Assembly: GCF_029932565.1 (NCBI RefSeq)
Contig: NZ_JAOZPV010000010.1
Location: 1-33,639, forward strand
DNA: 33,639 nt
Direction: 5' to 3'
Source: Hydrogenimonas sp.
GTDB lineage: Bacteria; Campylobacterota; Campylobacteria; Campylobacterales; Hydrogenimonadaceae
A model generated the notes under the pieces. It was given only the letters and a program-made list of their open reading frames with translations, searched no databases and was not told the DNA's origin. Of this stretch, positions 20,979 to 29,034 are shown in pieces; the stretch's first letter is position 1, and each line of letters begins with the position of its first letter. The translations under genes and the position numbers were made by a program.

Positions 20979-22336
20979 TGCATGATCCCTATATCTTTGA
21001 TGATCTTGTCGACGACCCGTTCTCCCTCATTGAGGCGGATTTTCGACCGTTCGAAGGCGAAACTTCTGTCGGAGATCGGCAGTTTTCCCCGTTCGAGGAT
21101 GCGGATGTTCTCCTGCGGGTCGCGGATCGTGATCACCTCGTTGGCGTTGATGACATGGGGGGAGAACGGAATGTCGATATGCCCCTTTTTGATCGCGTTG
21201 AAGACTTTGCGCCAGAGGGTGTCGGCGCCGTCGTTCAAAACCGCTTCCATGATCTCGTTGACCATGCTGGTGAGGTTCTCTTCCTCCTCCTCGTCGCTGA
21301 CAGCGGGAAGGCCTTTGAGCATGCCGAGGGTGTATTTGACACTGGCGACGGCCCGGGCGTTCGCCTCTTTGGTCGGGATGCCGAAGGCTTCGTTGCGTGT
21401 CTTGGTAATGATCTTGTCGGCACCGACCATCGCGGCGATGACGGTGGATGCGGTGATGAGCGCGTCGGAGTACTCCTTGTTGTAGGGAAACGCACCCATC
21501 CACTGATGGTAGACAAGATGGATATCGGCGTCGTGGTGACCGAACATGTCGGCATAATGACGAGCCAGCTTTTTGATGACGTTGGCCGTGACGACATCCT
21601 GGATCATCGAGCCGGTCTGGGAGAAGCTGACCGAGAACGATTTGACCCCCTCTTCGAGAGAGAGCAGCATTTCGACGAGCTGGATGACGATGACGATCGC
21701 CGGCGGCTGCAGCGTGGCGCTGAGTGGGCCGAACGATTCCCGGTTGATCGGTTCGTTGAATGTGGAGTAGAGAGCGCATACCTTCTCCACATATTTCCAG
21801 TAGAGAAACGCTTTGTCGAGCGGGAAGTTTTTGGAGTAGGGGAGCAGGTAGGTGATGGGCCCTCCCTCGATCTCGAAAATGCCCGACGCCAGCGCCATCT
21901 CCACCAGCAGTCTGGCATCGGGTGTGCCGTGGCGGAGGCTGACGGGCGTGTCGAAATGGGTGATCATCTTGCGTGTTGTGCGGTAGCCGTGGTTGATGAG
22001 CGGGTAGCCATTGAGCATGTCGACATCGTTCTCTTCGGAGAGTGCGAGCATCTTTTTGGCGGTGGCGTAGTCGTTGAGACGGGTGTTGGAGTCGATCGTC
22101 AGCGGCAGCACGTCGACGCCGGCCTCCTTGAACTCCTCGTAGAGCCGAAAGACCTTTTCGTAGGTAGGGAATCCTCCCCGCGGCTGCACCTGCATGGCGT
22201 CGCTGGTTTTGAACCGGTGGGAGATGAAAAGCTCTTTGCTGGCACTTTTGACGAACGCTTCGATCTCTTCGAAATCGAAATGGTCGACATACTCATTTTG
22301 GGTGATGATTTCGCGTTCGCGTTGAAGCAGACTCAT
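20975..22336 (-). CDS. Glutamate (methylaspartate) mutase epsilon-like catalytic subunit
   Basis: Aligns by eye with clostridial GlmE: MQVQPRGGF, LPLTIDSNTRLNDY, LRHGTPDARLLVE, EGGPITYLLPYSKN, NREPFGPL-like NRESFGPLSATLQPP, VYHQWMGAFP, KTRNEAFGIPTKEAN. Confidence 0.93.
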   Translation of the reverse strand: MSLLQREREIITQNEYVDHFDFEEIEAFVKSASKELFISHRFKTSDAMQVQPRGGFPTYEKVFRLYEEFKEAGVDVLPLTIDSNTRLNDYATAKKMLALSEENDVDMLNGYPLINHGYRTTRKMITHFDTPVSLRHGTPDARLLVEMALASGIFEIEGGPITYLLPYSKNFPLDKAFLYWKYVEKVCALYSTFNEPINRESFGPLSATLQPPAIVIVIQLVEMLLSLEEGVKSFSVSFSQTGSMIQDVVTANVIKKLARHYADMFGHHDADIHLVYHQWMGAFPYNKEYSDALITASTVIAAMVGADKIITKTRNEAFGIPTKEANARAVASVKYTLGMLKGLPAVSDEEEEENLTSMVNEIMEAVLNDGADTLWRKVFNAIKKGHIDIPFSPHVINANEVITIRDPQENIRILERGKLPISDRSFAFERSKIRLNEGERVVDKIIKDIGIMQ

Positions 22337-22740
22337 GCGTGCGCCTTCAGATAGTTTTCCAGCGTGTCGAGGCCGACATTGAGATCGACCTGATGGAAAA
22401 CGAGATCGAATCCGTAGTTTTTGAATTTCGGGACGAGTGCGTCGGGGTCCATCTCCCCGACACCGAGATTGCCGCCGATCATAAAAACGACATCTTTTCG
22501 GAAGGTATACTGCTTTTTCAGAATCTGCAGATCACGGCACCATCCCTCCGCTTCGCCGTTGAGCGAGGAGATGAGCAGGACATCGGCATCGGTTTCGACA
22601 ATGGCGTCGAGAAACTCTTCGAGATAGGTATTGACGCCGAGATTGAAGACGGTAAACCCGCGCTCTTTGAGAGATATTTCGATCAGACGGTTGGCGACGA
22701 CATGAATGTCGTTGCCAACCACTCCGGTTACAACTTTCAT
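22333..22740 (-). CDS. Cobalamin-binding glutamate mutase S-like subunit
   Basis: 135 aa; VVGNDIHVVANRLIE (DxHxx[G/A] cobalamin motif), LLISSLNGEAEG, FMIGGNLGVGEMD; 4-nt overlap with the epsilon subunit. Confidence 0.88.
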   Translation of the reverse strand: MKVVTGVVGNDIHVVANRLIEISLKERGFTVFNLGVNTYLEEFLDAIVETDADVLLISSLNGEAEGWCRDLQILKKQYTFRKDVVFMIGGNLGVGEMDPDALVPKFKNYGFDLVFHQVDLNVGLDTLENYLKAHA

Positions 22741-22801
22741 CCTGATTCTTCTTCGCTTGAAAATATAAAGGGTATTTTATCCAAACGCAGATGTTTTTAA
22801 G

Positions 22802-22807
22802 TATAAT
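22802..22807 (+). promoter_or_regulatory. Candidate -10 for rraA-like gene
   Basis: TATAAT 21 nt upstream of the ATG. Confidence 0.5.
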
Positions 22808-22827
22808 TTTTTAAAAAAAGGCAAAAA

Positions 22828-23328
22828 ATGAAGTTTTTTACAGCGGATATCTGTGACGAATGCAGGGAAAAAGTACAGGTACTCGATCCTGGTTACAAAT
22901 CGTACGGCGGAACGACGAGCTGTTACGGGCCTATCCAGACACTCAAACTGCAAAAGAACAATTCCGAACTGATCGCTCTGCTGAAAGAGGAGGGGCACGA
23001 CCGTTTTATCGTCGTTGATGTGGATGGGGCCTATGAGGCGGTTGTAGGCGAGAATCTGATGAAACTGGCGCAGCATAACGGCTGGGCAGGCATTCTCGTC
23101 AACGGTTACGTTCGGGATATCCATGTGACGACGACGATACCCGTCGGACTCTGGGCACTCGGTACATGTCCGCGTAAAAGTTTTGAAAACAATCCGGGCG
23201 AACGTGATATCGAACTCGTGTTTGGCGGTGTGACATTTAAAAATGGTGATTTTCTGCTGGCGGACAGAGACGGGATTATCGTAGTTTCACCTGAAACGAT
23301 GGCATCGCTGCAGGAGAAACTCTTTTGA
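22828..23328 (+). CDS. rraA: RraA-family protein
   Basis: KFFTADICDEC, YGGTTSCYGPIQTLK, VVDVDGAYEAVVGENLMKLAQHNGWAGILVNGYVRDI, LLADRDGIIV. Confidence 0.88.
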   Translation: MKFFTADICDECREKVQVLDPGYKSYGGTTSCYGPIQTLKLQKNNSELIALLKEEGHDRFIVVDVDGAYEAVVGENLMKLAQHNGWAGILVNGYVRDIHVTTTIPVGLWALGTCPRKSFENNPGERDIELVFGGVTFKNGDFLLADRDGIIVVSPETMASLQEKLF

Positions 23329-23376
23329 GAGGATTGGATGCAATGGACGATGCAGCACGCTGAGAGAGATCAGCCG

Positions 23377-23407
23377 GTGATATCGAAACGATTCGATATC
23401 ACTTTTT
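23377..23407 (+). terminator. Rho-independent terminator of the rraA-like gene
   Basis: GTGATATCGAA-ACGA-TTCGATATCAC (perfect 11-bp stem) followed by TTTTT. Confidence 0.8.
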
Positions 23408-23941
23408 GATTTTGGTGATTTTCGAGCCTTCCAGCGTCAGATTGTACATCAGACCTTCGTTGCCGAAGACGAAACCTACGACGGGATCTTTGAAATCGAT
23501 CGTGTTGACATCTTCGCCAACTCCCCATTTCACGAGGGCGACCGATGCATCGCCGCCGATTTTCCAGCCGTCGCTGTTTCTGAAATCGTCCAGCGCTTTC
23601 TGTGTCAGAAAGGCGATGATGACCGACTTTCTCTGTGCCCCGAGCTGGAAACCGAAGGATGCTCCGGCAGTATTGTAGTAACCGACGATTTTGTCGTGAA
23701 CGAGGAGTGCTCCTTCCCCGTATTCGCCTCCGATACCGAAACCGGCTTTGTAGACATTGGGAAAGACCAGATACCCTTTGGATTTACGGAGAAATTCTGC
23801 ACCGCCTTTGACCTCTTTGTTGAACTTTTTGATCGTTTCACGAATTTCGACGTTCAACACCTCTTTCGATGCAGCCTGCAGCAATTGCGTAGTGGTCAAA
23901 AAAGCCAGAAAAAGAAAGAAGAGAAATTTTTTCATCCGATA
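23399..23941 (-). CDS. SYLF/YSC84-domain lipid-binding protein, signal peptide
   Basis: KGYLVFPNVYKAGFGIGGEYGEGALLV, YYNTAGASFGFQLGAQRKSVIIAFLT, VGFVFGNEGLMYNLTLEGSKITKI; likely start MKKFLFFLFLAFLTTTQLLQA. Confidence 0.88.
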   Translation of the reverse strand, partial: YRMKKFLFFLFLAFLTTTQLLQAASKEVLNVEIRETIKKFNKEVKGGAEFLRKSKGYLVFPNVYKAGFGIGGEYGEGALLVHDKIVGYYNTAGASFGFQLGAQRKSVIIAFLTQKALDDFRNSDGWKIGGDASVALVKWGVGEDVNTIDFKDPVVGFVFGNEGLMYNLTLEGSKITKIKK

Positions 23942-24113
23942 TGTACCTCTCATGTTTGGAAATAAGTTTGATTGAATTATAACCAATTCATGTGGATTCT
24001 TCGTGAAATGATGTATGAATCGGATTAAATTGCCAGGCTACATCTTTTCAAAAGCGCCCTCTTAAGCGATTCGTTGTAAAATCATGCTCAACATTACGAC
24101 AAAGTGGAACGAT

Positions 24114-24911
24114 ATGCGAAAATCTTTTTATCTCTTCTTTCTCCTTTCGATCTCTCTGTTCGCACAGATACACTATGCCAAACTCGAACCGGTACAGACG
24201 TATGTCATCAAAGCGGCTGCAGCCGGACAGATCGTCAAAGCCGACGACTCCAAAGAGGGTACAGTGGGAACGGACGAAGTCGTCGTCCAGGTCGACGACA
24301 AAGTGGACCGGGCGCAGATAAAGGCCCTCGAAACGACACGGAACGTACTTGGCGAAACGTTGAAACTTACGGAAGAGATGGAGAAAAACCAGAAGAGCGT
24401 CTACGAAAAAGATTACCGGTATTACCAGCGTACGAAAAATATGAAGACCAAGTCCCAGACGGAGAAAGATCGCATCTTTACCGCGATGATGGCGTCGAAA
24501 AACCAGCTTTTGAGTCTGAAAGAGAAGATCGCCACGCTGAAAAAGCAGATTGCCGATACGGATTACCAGATCGTACAGCTGAGAGACCGTATCGAAAAAA
24601 AGGCGATACGGGCAAAAGGGCTCTATGTTTACAAGGTTGCAGTACGAATCGGTGACTACGTCAATCCCGGAACTCTTCTTCTCAAGGCGATGGATATCCG
24701 CAAAGGGCGGCTTGTTATCTATCTCGATGCCGACGAGATCGAAGGCTTGGAGAAAAAGAGAATTTATCTGGACGGCGATGCAACCGATCTGAAATTCGAC
24801 AAAGTGATCCGTGTAGCCGACGATACGCATATCTCCTCCTATCGTGCGGAGATCATTCTCGATACGCCGGGAAATCTCTTTTCGAAACTTCTCAAAATAG
24901 AAATCAAATAG
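24114..24911 (+). CDS. HlyD-like periplasmic adaptor (membrane fusion) protein
   Basis: Signal peptide MRKSFYLFFLLSISLFAQ, biotinyl-lipoyl-like half (AAAAGQIVKADDSKEGTVGTDEVVVQVDD), long coiled-coil, then second half (IRAKGLYVYKVAVRIGDYVNPGTLLLKAMD). Confidence 0.75.
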   Translation: MRKSFYLFFLLSISLFAQIHYAKLEPVQTYVIKAAAAGQIVKADDSKEGTVGTDEVVVQVDDKVDRAQIKALETTRNVLGETLKLTEEMEKNQKSVYEKDYRYYQRTKNMKTKSQTEKDRIFTAMMASKNQLLSLKEKIATLKKQIADTDYQIVQLRDRIEKKAIRAKGLYVYKVAVRIGDYVNPGTLLLKAMDIRKGRLVIYLDADEIEGLEKKRIYLDGDATDLKFDKVIRVADDTHISSYRAEIILDTPGNLFSKLLKIEIK

Positions 24912-24921
24912 CAAGGTAGAT

Positions 24922-26673
24922 GTGATGAAACTGACTGCATGTCCTCTCGATTGTTACGATGCATGTAGCGTGGTTGTCGATCCGGAGAGCCTGAAGATGG
25001 CGGGTGCACCGTCGCATCCTTTCACACAGGGTGCCCTCTGTTCCCACCTCAATCGCCATTACAGAGAGGCCGAACGGATCAGAAGTCCCCGTGTCGACGG
25101 CAGAGAGGTATCGATGGAAGAGGCACTCGAAGCCGTCGCTAATGCGATCGAAACGGCGGGAGAGGATTTTCTGCTCTACCGTGGCAGCGGCAATGTGGGA
25201 TTCATGCAGCAGATCACCGAGGAGTTCGTGGCGGCGTATGGCGGTTGGACGACCGACGGATCGCTCTGCGACGGGGCCGGGCAGGCGGGCGTCGAAGAGG
25301 GGCGCGGTATTTCGCTGATGCTGCCGCCCGAATCGATTGCCGAGGCGGAAGCGGTCATCGTCTGGGGGCGCAACGTGTCCGTCACGGATCCCCATATGAT
25401 GGAGCTGCTCAAAGAGAAAACGCTGATCGTCGTCGATCCCGTTCGGACGAAAATCGCGAAAATGGCGGACCTTCACATGCAGATCCGTCCGCGCAGCGAC
25501 TTCCATCTGGCGGTGCTTCTTTCGCGCTTCATGTTCATGGAGGATATGGACGATGCCGATTTCATGGAAGAGCGGTGTGAAGATGCCGACTGGTATTTCG
25601 ATTTTCTGCGTTCGTTTCGGGTGGTAGAGTGTCTTGACAGGTGCGATATCGTGCTCGACGATCTTGGAGACATGCTCTACCAGATGCTGAACAAAAAGTG
25701 CGTTTTCCTGGTTGGAACGGGTGTGCAGAAGTACTCCATCGGCGATCAGGTGCTGCAGGCCATCGACGGGCTTGCCGCCGTCATGGGATTTTTCGGCAAA
25801 CCGGGCTGCGGGGTCAGCTTCCTCGCCGATTCGATGGCGGGGTTCGACAACCCGGTCCGACAATCGCCCAAAAAGGTGGCCAGGCCGGTCGCGCCGTTTG
25901 GACGCTTCAAAACGGTTCTTGTGCAGGGAGCCAACCCGTTGGCACAGATGCCGGGTCTCAACAAGGTCGAGGAGGAGATGGAACATGCAGATCATCTGAT
26001 CTATTTCGGCCTCTACGAAAACGAGACGAGCGCCAGGGCGCATATCGTGCTGCCGGCCAAAGATTTTCTGGAAAAAGAGGACCTCCGTCTCAGTTATGGC
26101 CACCCCTATGTGCAGCCGATGCCGAAGGTAAAAGAGGCGGAGTTCGGCATCAGCGAATACGAGCTGACGCAGTTTCTCTTCGACCGTTTCGGCTGCGACG
26201 GTCTGAAAGAGGAGAAAGAGTACATTCAGACAATGCTCGATCAGTGCATCCGGGAGGGTGAATGGCTCAAGTCACCCGCTTACGAAAACCATCCTTACGA
26301 AACGGCATTCGAAACCGACAGCGGAAATTTCGAATTTCTCGAAGAGTTCGAAGATGATTTCGACGACGAAGAGGGCGAACTCTGGCTGCTCACTCCCAAG
26401 AGCCCTCATTCGCTCAACAGCCAGTTCCGACGCGAGAATCATGTCCGGCTCCATCCGTGCCACGGTTTCGCGGAAGATGAAAAGGTCCGTATCGTATCGG
26501 AACACGGATCGGTCGAACTGCCGGTGAAAACAAGTGATGATATCCGTGAAGATTCCGTACTCATCTATGCCGGAACACCCGGTGTCAACTACCTGACGCC
26601 GCCGATGATGAGCCTAATGGGGAAAAGCGCCTGTTACCAGGAAGTAAAAGTGACTTTGGAGAAGATACAATGA
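24922..26673 (+). CDS. Stand-alone molybdopterin oxidoreductase (DMSO reductase superfamily)
   Basis: N-terminal CPLDCYDACS...GALCSH Cys motif, RGSGNVGFMQQI, IVWGRNVSVTDPHMM, IVVDPVRTKIAKMADLHMQIRPRSD, VQGANPLAQMPG; C-terminal HSLNSQFRRENHVRLHP molybdopterin dinucleotide-binding pattern. Confidence 0.88.
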   Translation: MMKLTACPLDCYDACSVVVDPESLKMAGAPSHPFTQGALCSHLNRHYREAERIRSPRVDGREVSMEEALEAVANAIETAGEDFLLYRGSGNVGFMQQITEEFVAAYGGWTTDGSLCDGAGQAGVEEGRGISLMLPPESIAEAEAVIVWGRNVSVTDPHMMELLKEKTLIVVDPVRTKIAKMADLHMQIRPRSDFHLAVLLSRFMFMEDMDDADFMEERCEDADWYFDFLRSFRVVECLDRCDIVLDDLGDMLYQMLNKKCVFLVGTGVQKYSIGDQVLQAIDGLAAVMGFFGKPGCGVSFLADSMAGFDNPVRQSPKKVARPVAPFGRFKTVLVQGANPLAQMPGLNKVEEEMEHADHLIYFGLYENETSARAHIVLPAKDFLEKEDLRLSYGHPYVQPMPKVKEAEFGISEYELTQFLFDRFGCDGLKEEKEYIQTMLDQCIREGEWLKSPAYENHPYETAFETDSGNFEFLEEFEDDFDDEEGELWLLTPKSPHSLNSQFRRENHVRLHPCHGFAEDEKVRIVSEHGSVELPVKTSDDIREDSVLIYAGTPGVNYLTPPMMSLMGKSACYQEVKVTLEKIQ

Positions 26674-27851
26674 CTTTGCAAGAGATGGACCTGACCTATG
26701 TGCTGCCGACCTATGCACGCAACTATGTGCATTTCGTCCGCGGGGAAAATTCGATGCTCTTCGATGAAGAGGGAAATGATTACGTCGATTTCGGGAGCGG
26801 AATCGCTGTATGCAGTGTGGGGCATGGCAATCCGCGACTTGCAGAGGCAATCTGCGATCAGGCGAAAAGACTCATCCACACCTCGAACCTCTACCTGATC
26901 GAGCCGCAGGCGAGGCTGGCGAAACGGCTGGCGGAACTGAGCGGTTACGACATACAGACCTTTTTCGCCAACAGCGGAGCGGAGGCGAACGAAGGTGCCA
27001 TCAAGATCGCACGCCGCTACGGCGAAGTGGAAGGGGAGGTGAAAAGGTACAAGATCATCACGCTCGAGCACTCCTTCCACGGACGCACCATCACGGCACT
27101 CAAGGCGACGGGACAGGAGGCGATGCATACCTATTTCGGCCCCTTTCCGGACGGTTTCGTCTATGCCAGGGATATCGCCAACATCTACGATCTCATCGAC
27201 GACCATACCGTCGCCGTCATGATCGAACTGGTGCAGGGCGAAGGCGGCGTGCAGCCGATGGACAGAGATGAGGTGCAGCAATTGGCCGAAGAGCTGAAGA
27301 GACGCGACATCCTGCTCATTGTCGACGAAGTGCAGACGGGCATCTACCGGACGGGCGAACTGCTCGCGAGCAATCTCTACGGGATCACGCCCGATATCAT
27401 CACACTGGCCAAGGGGCTGGGCGGCGGCGTGCCGATCGGAGCGATCATGACGACGCACAAAGGGATTCTCAAAGCGGGGGATCACGGCAGCACCTTCGGC
27501 GGCAATTTTCTCTCGACCCGTGCGGCGCTGGAAGTCCTCGATATCCTGGAAGGGCACAAAGATAGCGGGGAGCTCGATCATATGCTGCTGCTGTTTGAAG
27601 AACGACTCAAACGATTCGTGACGGAGTATCCCGATCTTTTCGAAAAAGAGGTTGGGACAGGGTTTATGCGCGGTCTTCGTGTCAGAGAGGGTAAAGATGC
27701 CGGCGATATCATCAAAGCCGCATTCGAGCAGCGCCTTGTGGTCTTGAAAGCGGGGAAAAACACGGTCAGGTTCCTTCCTGTACTGACCATCACGAAAGAG
27801 GAGATGGAGCTTGGATTTGCACGGTTCAAAGCTGCGTTGGATACTCTGTAG
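26670..27851 (+). CDS. argD: Acetylornithine/succinyldiaminopimelate aminotransferase
   Basis: FGSGIAVCSVGHGNPRL, FFANSGAEANEGAIKIARRY, ITLEHSFHGRTITALKATGQ, LLIVDEVQTGIYRTG, ITLAKGLGGGVPIGA, HGSTFGGN. Confidence 0.95.
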   Translation: MTLQEMDLTYVLPTYARNYVHFVRGENSMLFDEEGNDYVDFGSGIAVCSVGHGNPRLAEAICDQAKRLIHTSNLYLIEPQARLAKRLAELSGYDIQTFFANSGAEANEGAIKIARRYGEVEGEVKRYKIITLEHSFHGRTITALKATGQEAMHTYFGPFPDGFVYARDIANIYDLIDDHTVAVMIELVQGEGGVQPMDRDEVQQLAEELKRRDILLIVDEVQTGIYRTGELLASNLYGITPDIITLAKGLGGGVPIGAIMTTHKGILKAGDHGSTFGGNFLSTRAALEVLDILEGHKDSGELDHMLLLFEERLKRFVTEYPDLFEKEVGTGFMRGLRVREGKDAGDIIKAAFEQRLVVLKAGKNTVRFLPVLTITKEEMELGFARFKAALDTL

Positions 27852-29034
27852 CGTCCTGGCGTTTTCGCTGCTTCAGGCGGGAGATGTGGACGAACTTCTT
27901 TCCGCACTGAAACGCGAAAGCCTGGAGCTGCAGCACAGGAAAAATGTCGCCGACAGCGGCGAGCTCGAATTCAGCTGGATCAACCCGGTCACGCTTCAGT
28001 ATATCGACAGCCGGAACGAACAGTTCGATACGACGCAGAAACGGCGGGAGTTCGCCATCGTCGTCGATCAGCCGATTTTCAAGAGCGGCGGCATCTGGTA
28101 TGCCGTGAAATACGCGAACGCCACGCGCCATGTAGGGGATCTCTCCATCGAAACGCAGCGGAGGCAGCTCATCAAGCAGGTGGTCGCCACGCTCTTCAAC
28201 TTTAAAAAAAACGAGTACCAGATCCGGAAGCAGCAGCTGCTGATCGAAAACGACCGGCTCGACATCGAGCGCAAAAAAGAGCAGTACCTTAGCGGCGATC
28301 TCGACAGCGGATTTCTGGACCAGGCGATTCTGAAGAAAAATCAGGATACGCTGAATCTCTACGTTCTGCAGGACACCAAGGCACAGCTGCACAAGCAGTT
28401 CAACGATCTCAGCGATGCCGATCCCGTTACGATCAAACTGCCCCATTTCACGCTGATGGACAAAGAGACTTTTCTGAAAAACCATATCGACCTGGTGCGT
28501 CAGAAGGAGGAGATCGTCCAGAAAGACTACTTCAATACGATGACATGGGCCCGATACATGCCGACGCTTTCGGTGCAGGCCAGTTATGTGAAGCCCTACG
28601 AAAACAACTATTTCTTCAGCGGCGGCAACATCTACGACTTGACCGACGACTACTATACATACGGCTTCCGGGTTTCGATGCCCCTCGACATCAAATCCTA
28701 CTATACGATCGAATCGACGAAAGTGGACTATCTGAATGCCAGAGTGATGCTGAACGACAAAAAGCGGGAAGCCGACAACGCCTATATCGCGACGCTCAAA
28801 CGCCTGGATGTACTCGACCGCATGATCGAACTCTCCAAAGAGGACGAGACGCTCTACGACAGCCTCGTAGCGAGTACCAGAGAGAAGGTCGAGGCAGGTG
28901 AAATGACGGTATACGATCTCGAAACGATGGAAAACTCGAAACGGATCCGTCAGCTCGACCAGAAGATTTTCGCACTCGACAAGCAGCTCGTACTGCTCGA
29001 ACTTTACGAGAAGAGTTATGAAACCGTTCAGTGA
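27811..29034 (+). CDS. TolC-like outer-membrane efflux protein
   Basis: Signal-peptide-like N-terminus from a TTG start with AGGAG upstream; coiled-coil-rich body; beta-barrel-like stretches (TLSVQASYVKPYENNYFFSGGN; DDYYTYGFRVSMPLDIKSYYTIESTKVDYLNA). Confidence 0.75.
   Translation: MDLHGSKLRWILCSVLAFSLLQAGDVDELLSALKRESLELQHRKNVADSGELEFSWINPVTLQYIDSRNEQFDTTQKRREFAIVVDQPIFKSGGIWYAVKYANATRHVGDLSIETQRRQLIKQVVATLFNFKKNEYQIRKQQLLIENDRLDIERKKEQYLSGDLDSGFLDQAILKKNQDTLNLYVLQDTKAQLHKQFNDLSDADPVTIKLPHFTLMDKETFLKNHIDLVRQKEEIVQKDYFNTMTWARYMPTLSVQASYVKPYENNYFFSGGNIYDLTDDYYTYGFRVSMPLDIKSYYTIESTKVDYLNARVMLNDKKREADNAYIATLKRLDVLDRMIELSKEDETLYDSLVASTREKVEAGEMTVYDLETMENSKRIRQLDQKIFALDKQLVLLELYEKSYETVQ

Noticed and set aside
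20966-22354. 462-aa plus-strand ORF antisense to the mutase E-like subunit
   Set aside because: Asp/Glu/Val-rich shadow translation spanning the whole opposing gene; opposing strand has clear family motifs.
24904-26103. 399-aa minus-strand ORF antisense to the molybdoenzyme
   Set aside because: Shadow ORF with His/Arg-rich translation; no domain recognised.
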